Below, piece by piece: positions 15,336-22,735 of a DNA stretch of 64,000 nucleotides; position 1 is the stretch's first letter; every line of letters begins with the position of its first letter. The DNA comes from Desulfovibrio legallii (lineage in GTDB: Bacteria; Desulfobacterota; Desulfovibrionia; Desulfovibrionales; Desulfovibrionaceae). The stretch covers positions 62,723 through 126,722 of the forward strand of contig NZ_SIXC01000001.1 in the NCBI RefSeq assembly GCF_004309735.1. The letters run 5' to 3'. The translations under genes were made by a program, and so were the position numbers. Below the pieces are notes generated by a model, which worked only from the letters and a program-made list of their open reading frames with translations, did no database searches and was not told the DNA's origin.

Positions 15336-16286
15336 TTATACACTTAGATTGAGACCAGCGAGAAGGGAGAGGCCGTCCGTATCGCTGTAGTTGCCGAAGT
15401 AGGAGCTGGCGCTGTCGGATGAAGACCACCAGGCGGCCATGGATTCCACCTGAATGCGCTTGCGCAGCTCCGAAGGGGAGACCTGCAGGGCCTTGCGGGC
15501 GTCGTCCAGACCGGAGAGAGCATCGATCTGCCGGTATTTTTTGACCAGATCCGGATTGTTGTCAAAGAAGCGCTGGATTTCTTCGGTGTCGTCGCCTGCG
15601 CCGGCAATGGTGACGGTGCCGTCGTCGTTGACCTGTATGGTGAAAGTGGCGTCGGCGTCCACGCCCAGGTCGGTCATGCCGGAGTACAGGGTGGACCCCA
15701 GTGCGCTTGTATGCAGCACAGATTGCGCCGTGGCCAGGCTGGCGGCGTCCGTGGCGTCGCCCACAGACGCGGCAGTGAGCGCGCCTTTGCTGTCCACGGT
15801 CATACTTACGGCGGCGTCGGCATCCACACCAGCCGCAGTCAGGGCGGCACGCAGGCTTGTGCCCAGGTCGGGGTTGGCCGTAAGCCAGGACTGGACGTTT
15901 TTCTGGTCTGCGGCGTTGCTGCTGCTGGCGGTCAGACTGCCGTCCGCCGCCAGGGTGAAGGTGACGCCTTCTGGGTCGCTCACCCCCAGGTCCGCGAGGC
16001 CTTCCTGCACGCTGGCGTTAAATTCGCTGGTGAGCTGGTCGCGGTACTTGAGGATCTGGTTGAAGGTCACCCGGCTGTCGTCAGACAGGCCCATGGCGTC
16101 CATGGCATACTGGGTCAGCTCCACCATGCTGGAAACCTGGCTGGTGATGGAGTAGCTGCCGAGCAGGCTACTCAGGCTGCTGCCGGTGGAGCTCTGCGAA
16201 CTGGTGCTGCCCGAACTGGTAAGCTGCTGGTTTTGCCACTGGTACAGAGCGCTGGTGTAGCTGCTGCTGATGCTGGATATGCTCAT
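15336..16286 (-). CDS. Ser/Ala/Asp-rich repeat protein, function unknown
   Basis: The 316-residue protein has no signal peptide and no Cys. Its N-terminus (1-50) is Ser/Thr/Gln rich. Residues 97-254 consist of three imperfect repeats of about 53 residues with the pattern 'DLGV.....TFT...DG.LT..S...D......L..NPDL'. A Lys/Arg-containing helical part (255-290) and a Ser-rich end follow. The start and composition recall proteins exported by the flagellar or another type III apparatus, but no family is recognised. The ribosome binding site AGGAGG is ideal. A sigma-54 promoter candidate lies about 75 bp upstream, which would fit a flagellar or surface role. Confidence 0.75.
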   Translation of the reverse strand: MSISSISSSYTSALYQWQNQQLTSSGSTSSQSSTGSSLSSLLGSYSITSQVSSMVELTQYAMDAMGLSDDSRVTFNQILKYRDQLTSEFNASVQEGLADLGVSDPEGVTFTLAADGSLTASSSNAADQKNVQSWLTANPDLGTSLRAALTAAGVDADAAVSMTVDSKGALTAASVGDATDAASLATAQSVLHTSALGSTLYSGMTDLGVDADATFTIQVNDDGTVTIAGAGDDTEEIQRFFDNNPDLVKKYRQIDALSGLDDARKALQVSPSELRKRIQVESMAAWWSSSDSASSYFGNYSDTDGLSLLAGLNLSV

Positions 16287-16360
16287 GGGGCCTCCTGCAA
16301 AAAGACGCCGGCGGCGGTTTTTGCCGCTGCACGGCTGTGCTGGTCGCGTACCGGAGGTGA

Positions 16361-16376
16361 AGCATTTTTTGTGCCA
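16361..16376 (-). promoter_or_regulatory. Candidate sigma-54 promoter
   Basis: On the minus strand the sequence is TGGCAC-AAAAA-ATGCT. The consensus is TGGCAC-N5-TTGCA, and the GG and GC dinucleotides have the required spacing. The expected transcript would start near 16350 and reach the repeat-protein gene after about 60 bases. No enhancer site was looked for in detail. Confidence 0.5.
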
Positions 16377-16500
16377 GGATTTTTTTGCCGGGCAGGCGCG
16401 GCCCTGCCGGACGCGGCGGCCGCAGGGCCTGCCGTGCCGGGGCTGCGGCGTGGGGTTCGTCCTGATGGACAGGGGAACTGAAATAGGCTAGAGGACCGGC

Positions 16501-17529
16501 ATGGTAGTACGTTTGACCACGCCAGAAACCGCCGGCGCGAAATCCGGCGGGGCGGAATCGGTCGCTTTTGACGACCCTGTAGTGGCCAACCAGCTTTTTG
16601 GACCGCGCAACGCGCATCTGGAACTGCTGGCCGCGGCCAGTGGCGCGCGCATCACCAGCCGGGGGGCCAGCCTGATTGTGGATGCCCCTGACCCGCAGGT
16701 GCGCGAAACCCTCTGCAACGTCTTTGTGCAGCTGTATGATCTGCTGCGCGGCGGCGTGCCGCTGAGCCAGCAGGATATGGCCCGCGCCTACGAGATGCTG
16801 CGCGGCGACCCCGGCCTGAATCTGGGACAGATTTTTCGGGATGCGGTGTTTGTGAATACCCCGCGCAAAACCGTGACCGCGCGCAATGTGGCCCAACGCA
16901 CCTATCTGGACCTTTTGCGGCGCTACGAGCTGGTTTTCGCCGTGGGGCCGGCGGGCACGGGCAAGACCTATCTGGCCGTAGCCATGGCACTTTCCATGTT
17001 GCAGCAGCACAGGGTCAAACGCATTGTGCTCACCCGCCCGGCAGTGGAGGCCGGGGAACGCCTGGGCTTTCTGCCCGGCGATCTGGCGGAGAAAGTCAAC
17101 CCCTATCTGCGCCCTCTGTACGATGCGCTGCACGACATGATGCCCCAGCCCAAGGTAGCCTCCATGATGGAAGTGGGTTCCATAGAAGTGGCTCCGCTGG
17201 CCTTTATGCGGGGGCGCACCCTCAACGACGCCTTCATCATTCTGGATGAGGCCCAGAACACCACACAGGAACAGATGAAGATGTTTCTGACGCGCATGGG
17301 TTTTGGCTCACGCATGGTGGTGACGGGCGACACCACGCAGATCGACCTGCCCGTGCAACCCGGCGGTCAGCGTCCGCGCTCCGGACTCATCCACGCCCTG
17401 GATATTCTCACCCAGGTGCCCGGCCTGGCCGTGCACCGCTTCACCAAGGCCGACGTGGTGCGTCATCCTCTGGTGGGAGCCATTGTAACCGCCTATGATC
17501 ACGCCGAAAAAGTCGACACGCCCCGCTAG
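16501..17529 (+). CDS. PhoH-like ATPase (YbeZ type)
   Basis: The 342-residue P-loop ATPase of the PhoH family is cytoplasmic and linked to RNA metabolism. The N-terminal 100 residues hold a KH-like RNA-binding part (ARITSRGASLIVDAPD). Walker A is GPAGTGKT (149-156), and Walker B is FIILDEAQNTT. Further signatures are TRPAVEAGERLGFLPG and MVVTGDTTQIDLP. It is the first gene of the phoH-HDIG-ybeY cluster, which is widespread in bacteria. The ATG follows GAGG. Confidence 0.93.
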   Translation: MVVRLTTPETAGAKSGGAESVAFDDPVVANQLFGPRNAHLELLAAASGARITSRGASLIVDAPDPQVRETLCNVFVQLYDLLRGGVPLSQQDMARAYEMLRGDPGLNLGQIFRDAVFVNTPRKTVTARNVAQRTYLDLLRRYELVFAVGPAGTGKTYLAVAMALSMLQQHRVKRIVLTRPAVEAGERLGFLPGDLAEKVNPYLRPLYDALHDMMPQPKVASMMEVGSIEVAPLAFMRGRTLNDAFIILDEAQNTTQEQMKMFLTRMGFGSRMVVTGDTTQIDLPVQPGGQRPRSGLIHALDILTQVPGLAVHRFTKADVVRHPLVGAIVTAYDHAEKVDTPR

Positions 17530-19996
17530 CATTCTGGCGCTTTTTCGCCTGTTGCGCGCCCGGCACCGTTGCGGCTGGGGGCTGGCCGCTCTGTGGGGCA
17601 CGCTTTTGCTGCTTTCACTGCTGGCCGGGGCTAATTTTGAAGTGGTGCCCAGGGTTTATGTGGCCGGGCAGGTGGCGGACTCAGACGTCATTGCCGATCG
17701 CGACCTGCTGGTGGAGGACGCCCAGGCTACCAAGGCCCGGCGCAAGCAGGTGCTGTTGCTGCAGCCACCGGTCTATGACCTGAGCCTGGAGCCCTATACC
17801 GCCTTTCAGAACCGCATTGTGGAGATTTTGCGCACGCTCAACGCGGGCAGCGACTTCAAGGCGGCCCACAGCGGCCCCCTACCGCGTCTGGTGGAAGACC
17901 TGACCCCGGCCGTGGCCGATGAAATCCTGCCGGAACTGGCCCAGCCGGAAGTACAGACCTATCTGCTCAAAGTGCTTTTGCCCAGCATCCGTGATCATAT
18001 GGCCGAAGGTCTGGTGAGCGATATACGGCAGGCCAGGGTGGGGCGCTCCGGGGTCATTGTGCGTAACCTGGACGCCAATACGGAACTGCTGCGTCCGGAC
18101 GTGACCAATCTGCCGGACGTGCAGTCCTTTCTGGCCGAGATTTCCTCCCACATCCGGCGGGAGCCCAGTCTGAATCCGCAGTCGCGTCGGGCTATCAACA
18201 TTCTGCTTTCGGCCACCATGCCCGCTTCTTTGACCCTCAACCGCGAGGCCACGCAAAAGCGCGGCAGCGCCGTGATTTCCACAGTGGAGCCCGTCCTTTA
18301 TCAGATTCAAAAGGGCGAGCTGCTTCTGCGGCGGGGCGAACGGGTCAGCCGAGAACAGCAGATCAAACTGCAGACGCTGTACAAATCCGCCGCAGACCCC
18401 ATGCACTGGAACATTACCGCCGGGGCTTTCGCCTTTTCTCTGCTGCTTTCCATAGGGTTTTTCGTGGCCCCCAGCGGCAAGCCGGGCACGCCGCTGCGCT
18501 GCAAGGACATGCTGCTCATTTCACTCATTTTGCTGCTGTGCTGCGGCGGGGCCAAGTTTGTGTATGTGCTGGGCTCACGCCTGGACAGCGTGACTGTGCT
18601 CAATGCCCTGAACCTGGGCTATCCCGTGGCCGGGGCCGTGGGTCTGGTGGCCATGGTCTTTGCGGCCCGGCGCTACTGCACCATGGGGCTGCTGCTGTCC
18701 TTTTTTACCATGCTCATGTTTCAGGAGGATTTTTCTTATTTTCTGTACCAGTTTCTGGGCGGCATGCTGGCCACCTGGCTGGTGACCTCCGCCCAGAGCC
18801 GTCAGGACGTGGTCTGGAGTCTTGTGCCCCTGACCATTGGCCAAATCTGCATCTGGCTGGGTGCAGCCTTTCTTTCTCAGACGACCCTGCCCGAAGTGCC
18901 CATGCAACTGCTGGCCGTGTGCCTGAACAGCCTTATTTCCCTCATTCTGCTCTTTGCCGTGAGCCCCGTGCTGGAGCTGAGCTTCGGCTACAGCACGCGC
19001 TTCCGCCTTATGGAGCTCATGAGCCTGGAACAGCCGCTCATGCAGGAGTTGATGGTCACCGTGCCCGGCACCTACCACCACTCTCTGGTGGTGGCCAACA
19101 TGGTGGAGGCCGGGGCCAAAGCCATAGGGGCCAACAGCCTGCTGTGCAAGGTGGCGGCCCTTTACCATGACGTGGGCAAACTTTCCTATCCGGAATATTT
19201 TATTGAGAACCAGTTCGGCGGCCCCAACAAGCACGACAAACTGGCCCCTTCCATGAGCGCGCTTATTCTGCTCTCGCACGTCAAGAAGGGCATTGAGCTG
19301 GCCGAGCGCTATAAACTGGGGCAGGAGATTACGGATATTATTGGGCAGCACCACGGCACCCGCCTGATCCGTTATTTTTACCAGAAAGCCGTCAATCTGG
19401 GCGAAAAGCCGCGCGAATCGGACTACAATTATCCCGGCCCGCGTCCGCAAACCAAAGAAGCCGCCATCCTCATGCTGGCCGACTCGGTGGAAGCCAGCAG
19501 CCGCACACTCACCGACCCCACGCCCGCGCGCATCAAAAGCCATATCGATACCATTATCAAGGGCATTTTTTCTGAAGGACAGCTGGATGAATCGGAACTG
19601 ACTTTCAAAGATCTGCACTACCTGAGCGAAAATTTCCAACGCATTCTCACCGGGCTGTTCCACCAGCGCATTGCTTATCCTGAAGCCCGGATAGGCGGCG
19701 CGTCTAAAACGGATGGCAAAGCGGCTGAAGGCAAAGGGTCTGAGGCCCGCGCCGCAGACGGCAGGCCTGCGGAAAATCGCGCCCAGCCCCGCCCGGCCCC
19801 TGCCCGCCCCACGCCCAAGGCGGAGGGCCGTCCGACCGCGTCGCCCACGGCAGCTGCGGCAGCTTCTCCGGCAACGACGGCAGCACCTGCGGCGACGTTG
19901 TCTGCGGGGCTTTCCGCAGCCTCTGCGGCCCCGGCGGCCCAGACCGCTGCCCAGACTTCTGCCCAGACCTCCAATGCAGGCCTTTCCAAGCCATGA
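17495..19996 (+). CDS. HDIG/PgpH-like membrane c-di-AMP phosphodiesterase
   Basis: The 833-residue inner-membrane protein has a first membrane segment at about 27-46 and an extracytoplasmic 7TMR-HDED domain at about 50-300. About seven membrane segments follow (305-500), then a cytoplasmic HD domain. The HD metal ligands are visible: His528/529 (TYHHSLVV), His558-Asp559 (YHDVGKLSYPE) and His619/620. Residues 736-833 form an Ala/Pro/Thr-rich tail. In Listeria the family member PgpH hydrolyses c-di-AMP; the substrate here is inferred. The ATG at 17495 overlaps phoH by 35 bp out of frame; a later non-ATG start cannot be excluded. Confidence 0.85.
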   Translation: MITPKKSTRPASILALFRLLRARHRCGWGLAALWGTLLLLSLLAGANFEVVPRVYVAGQVADSDVIADRDLLVEDAQATKARRKQVLLLQPPVYDLSLEPYTAFQNRIVEILRTLNAGSDFKAAHSGPLPRLVEDLTPAVADEILPELAQPEVQTYLLKVLLPSIRDHMAEGLVSDIRQARVGRSGVIVRNLDANTELLRPDVTNLPDVQSFLAEISSHIRREPSLNPQSRRAINILLSATMPASLTLNREATQKRGSAVISTVEPVLYQIQKGELLLRRGERVSREQQIKLQTLYKSAADPMHWNITAGAFAFSLLLSIGFFVAPSGKPGTPLRCKDMLLISLILLLCCGGAKFVYVLGSRLDSVTVLNALNLGYPVAGAVGLVAMVFAARRYCTMGLLLSFFTMLMFQEDFSYFLYQFLGGMLATWLVTSAQSRQDVVWSLVPLTIGQICIWLGAAFLSQTTLPEVPMQLLAVCLNSLISLILLFAVSPVLELSFGYSTRFRLMELMSLEQPLMQELMVTVPGTYHHSLVVANMVEAGAKAIGANSLLCKVAALYHDVGKLSYPEYFIENQFGGPNKHDKLAPSMSALILLSHVKKGIELAERYKLGQEITDIIGQHHGTRLIRYFYQKAVNLGEKPRESDYNYPGPRPQTKEAAILMLADSVEASSRTLTDPTPARIKSHIDTIIKGIFSEGQLDESELTFKDLHYLSENFQRILTGLFHQRIAYPEARIGGASKTDGKAAEGKGSEARAADGRPAENRAQPRPAPARPTPKAEGRPTASPTAAAAASPATTAAPAATLSAGLSAASAAPAAQTAAQTSAQTSNAGLSKP

Positions 19997-20472
19997 ACGC
20001 GGCGCGCAATGCCGGGGGGCCGGCCGTGCGGGTGGTGCCGGGCACGCCCGCCCTGGCCTGGCTGCTGCCCTTGGATCAACGCGTTCTGACCCGCGTGCTG
20101 ACGGCCATGCTGCGGGCTGCGCAAGGAGACCGCCGCGCAGTGCTCCCTCCGTGCGGCGTTGACCTGCACATTCTGGACGACGCGGGCATCAGCGCGGCCA
20201 ACCGGCGCTTTCTCGGCTGCGTGGGGCCTACCAATGTGCTGTCCTTTCCCGGCGACGCCAGCTTGCCGGGCGCGTTGCTGCTTTCTCTGGACACCTTGCG
20301 GCGAGAATGTCTGCTCTACGGCCAGGAGCCCGCAGTGCACTGCCTGCGTCTGCTGGCCCACGGCATGGGGCATTTGTGCGGTTTGGACCATGGCCCGGCC
20401 ATGGACGGCCTCTGCGCCGGTTTTGTTGCGGCGGCCGACGCGGCTTTGCAGGGACAGACAAGGTCTTTTTGA
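19993..20472 (+). CDS. ybeY: Endoribonuclease YbeY, 16S rRNA 3'-end maturation
   Basis: This 159-residue zinc-dependent single-strand endoribonuclease acts in ribosome quality control and 16S rRNA 3' processing. The metal-binding motif HGMGHLCGLDH supplies His123, His127 and His133. Upstream the conserved GPTNVLSFPGD is present. It overlaps the HDIG gene by 4 bp (ATGA). The phoH-HDIG-ybeY order is conserved in many bacteria. Confidence 0.93.
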   Translation: MNAARNAGGPAVRVVPGTPALAWLLPLDQRVLTRVLTAMLRAAQGDRRAVLPPCGVDLHILDDAGISAANRRFLGCVGPTNVLSFPGDASLPGALLLSLDTLRRECLLYGQEPAVHCLRLLAHGMGHLCGLDHGPAMDGLCAGFVAAADAALQGQTRSF

Positions 20473-20569
20473 AGCGCGCCAACGGCGGGGCCGTTTGCGC
20501 AGCATATCCTATCCGTTGGGGTACGCCTTGGGCGGTCCGGCTGAAAAAAGTTTTTTGAAGGGTGGGGGC

Positions 20570-20615
20570 GTGGGGGGAAGGGAACTTTTGTTCACAAAAG
20601 TTCCCTTCCCCCCAC
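20570..20615. terminator. Long perfect hairpin, bidirectional terminator
   Basis: The 21-bp perfect stem 20570-20590/20595-20615 has loop TTCA and is followed by A/T on both sides. It separates ybeY from the convergent cca. The core GGGAACTTTTG-TTCA-CAAAAGTTCCC is nearly the same as in the hairpin at 15276. Confidence 0.85.
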
Positions 20616-20622
20616 AAAAACT

Positions 20623-21735
20623 TTACTCCTCTCCATCGCGCAGAGCGGCCAAGGCCTGGCAGTGGAGTTCGCGCAGACGGCGGGCGCTGTCCGCGCCGCG
20701 GTTGCGCCAGTGCGGGGGCAGGGTCACGGGCAGCAGGGCCTGGAGTTGGGCCTGGGCAGTGCGGCGGATGTCTGCGCCGCTGTCGGCGTCGGCTAGTTTC
20801 CAGAAGGGTTCTTCGAGCCCCGCGCGGTGCACGCGCCAGAGCAGGTCGCGGCGGGTGCCGGTGCGCAGGGAGTGAAATATGCCGGCCTTCATGTGTTCGG
20901 CGGCGGCGAGGGCGCCGGCCTTGGCGTAGACGCCGGGCAGGCGCAGGCGTTGGGCCAGTTGCAGCGCCAAGGGCACGCCGCGCTGTTCGTGGCCGTAGTG
21001 GTGGGGGAGCAGGGTGGGGTCAGTGTTGATTTTGCCCAGGTCGTGGCAGATGGCCATCCACACGGCCAAAGGATCGCCGGCCAGCTGGTCGGCCAGGCGC
21101 AGGCTGTGGCCAAAGACGCTGTTGGCGTGCCAGCGCGCAGGGCCTGCCGGGACGGCGCGGGCGGTCTGAAGCTCCGCAAACCAGGGGGTGAGGGCATTGC
21201 CCTGGGCCAGGACGCGGAAAAAACGCCCTGGAACCGGAGCGGCCAGGGCCTTGCGCAGCTCGCGGGCCACGCGCTCTGCCGGGAGGGCGGCCAGGGCAGC
21301 GGGGGCCAGAGCGCGCATCTGGGCGAAGGCTGCGGCGTCGATGCGCCAGTCGGGCCAGAGAGCGGCAAAACGGGCCAGGCGGAAAACGCGGGTAGGGTCG
21401 TCGGCAAAGGACGTGGCCGCGGCCGGGCGTAGGAGTCGGTCTTGCAAGTCTTGCACGGTCTGGGGGTGCAGGTGGATTATGCCGTCGCTGCCCAGGGCCA
21501 GGGCGTTGATGGTCAGGTCGCGGCGGCGCAGATCCGCTTCCGGGCTGCCGCCGTGCAGAGGCATGCATTCCCAGCCACGCCAGAGGCAGACGTGCACGCT
21601 GTGCCCCACCATATAGGCGTCAGGATGCGCGGCCAGAAATTCCTGTGCGCTGCCGTCAAAGGCAAAATCCAGTTCAATGGGGGTGCGGCCCAGCAGCATG
21701 TCACGCACGGCGCCGCCCACGAGGTAGAGTTGCAT
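20623..21735 (-). CDS. cca: tRNA nucleotidyltransferase (CCA-adding type) with HD domain
   Basis: The 370-residue class II nucleotidyltransferase begins YLVGGAVRDMLLGR, the canonical signature. The acidic pair that binds metal reads ELDF (Glu21, Asp23) instead of the usual DxD. RRRDLTINALAL and the DDPTRVFRLARFAA helix-turn region follow. An HD motif (ICHDLGK) in the C-terminal half suggests phosphohydrolase activity as in some long CCA enzymes. It would add or repair the tRNA 3' CCA; CC- or A-adding only is an alternative. The ATG at 21735 shares bases with the start of birA on the other strand. Confidence 0.85.
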   Translation of the reverse strand: MQLYLVGGAVRDMLLGRTPIELDFAFDGSAQEFLAAHPDAYMVGHSVHVCLWRGWECMPLHGGSPEADLRRRDLTINALALGSDGIIHLHPQTVQDLQDRLLRPAAATSFADDPTRVFRLARFAALWPDWRIDAAAFAQMRALAPAALAALPAERVARELRKALAAPVPGRFFRVLAQGNALTPWFAELQTARAVPAGPARWHANSVFGHSLRLADQLAGDPLAVWMAICHDLGKINTDPTLLPHHYGHEQRGVPLALQLAQRLRLPGVYAKAGALAAAEHMKAGIFHSLRTGTRRDLLWRVHRAGLEEPFWKLADADSGADIRRTAQAQLQALLPVTLPPHWRNRGADSARRLRELHCQALAALRDGEE

Positions 21736-22552
21736 GGACAAAGCGTACCAGAGTTCGCAGTGTGATGGAAGCCGCGGCGCGGCAGCGCTGCGGGAAGGCT
21801 GCCCCAGGGTCTGGCGTTTCGGGCAGGTGGAATCTTGCCTGGACACGGCGCGCAGGCTGGCGGAACGGGGGTGGCTCTCTCCGTGGGAAAGTGTGCAGGC
21901 CGTAGTGCAGACGGCAGGGCGGGGGCAGTTGCGTCGGCAGTGGCGTTCGCCGGCAGGCAATCTGTACGCGGTGCTGCGCTTGCCGTGCGCATCGCCTTTT
22001 GTCGGCAGCGCTGCAGGGCCGGCCATGGGGGTGCTGCTGGTCAGGGCGCTGCGGGGCATGGGCTGGCCCGTGGAACTCAAATGGCCCAATGATCTGGTGC
22101 TGGCCGATGCGGCGGGAAATCCGCGCAAGCTGGCGGGCGTGTTGCTGGAGGAGCGGGGCGGCGTGCTGCTGGCCGGGGTGGGGCTTGACGTGGTTTGGGC
22201 TCCGGATGCGGCCGAGCTGCGGGCAGGGGCGGCTCTGGAGGCCATTTGCCTTGCGGAGGCCGGCGTGGGGGGCAAAGGCGCAACCAAACATATTCCCACA
22301 GCAGAGGCTCTCTGGCAACAACTTGTAATATGCCTGTATTCGGCATATAACAACGACCACTCTTTTTTAGAGAGGTGGCGGGAAGGGCTGGACGAGGTGC
22401 TGCTTTGGCGGGGCCTCACGGTGGAGCTGCACGACGACGGCCAGGTGACGCGGGGACGTCTGGAGGGCTTGGGCGCCTCAGGCGGCGTGCTTCTGGATAC
22501 GGGGGCGCGCGTGGAAGAGTTTTTTTGCGGCAGTCTCCGGCGCGGGGGCTGA
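21734..22552 (+). CDS. birA: Biotin--protein ligase
   Basis: The ligase makes biotinyl-AMP and attaches biotin to acceptor lysines. The 272-residue protein lacks the N-terminal DNA-binding domain of bifunctional BirA. Motifs are QTAGRGQLRRQW (biotin and ATP loop), LKWPNDLVL and RKLAGVLLE, with a C-terminal SH3-like cap. It lies directly upstream of pyc, its likely substrate. The start is uncertain: the ATG at 21734 overlaps the cca start codon on the other strand and has no clear ribosome binding site. A stretch at about 22285-22375 is visibly AT-rich compared with its surroundings. Confidence 0.88.
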   Translation: MDKAYQSSQCDGSRGAAALREGCPRVWRFGQVESCLDTARRLAERGWLSPWESVQAVVQTAGRGQLRRQWRSPAGNLYAVLRLPCASPFVGSAAGPAMGVLLVRALRGMGWPVELKWPNDLVLADAAGNPRKLAGVLLEERGGVLLAGVGLDVVWAPDAAELRAGAALEAICLAEAGVGGKGATKHIPTAEALWQQLVICLYSAYNNDHSFLERWREGLDEVLLWRGLTVELHDDGQVTRGRLEGLGASGGVLLDTGARVEEFFCGSLRRGG

Positions 22553-22735
22553 AGCGGGGGCTTTTTCGTCTGTGCCCGCAGTTGTTTTTGCGGCTGCGGC
22601 GCGGGGCGGCACACGGGCAGGGTGCCCGGGCAAAACGTTGTCCGGGCCGCCCACGAAAACGGCGCGGGGCGTTGTGCCGCCGCGCCGAAGCAGACGCCAG
22701 GGCGGTGCTTTGGCGGGAAAGGGCTGAGAAAAGGC

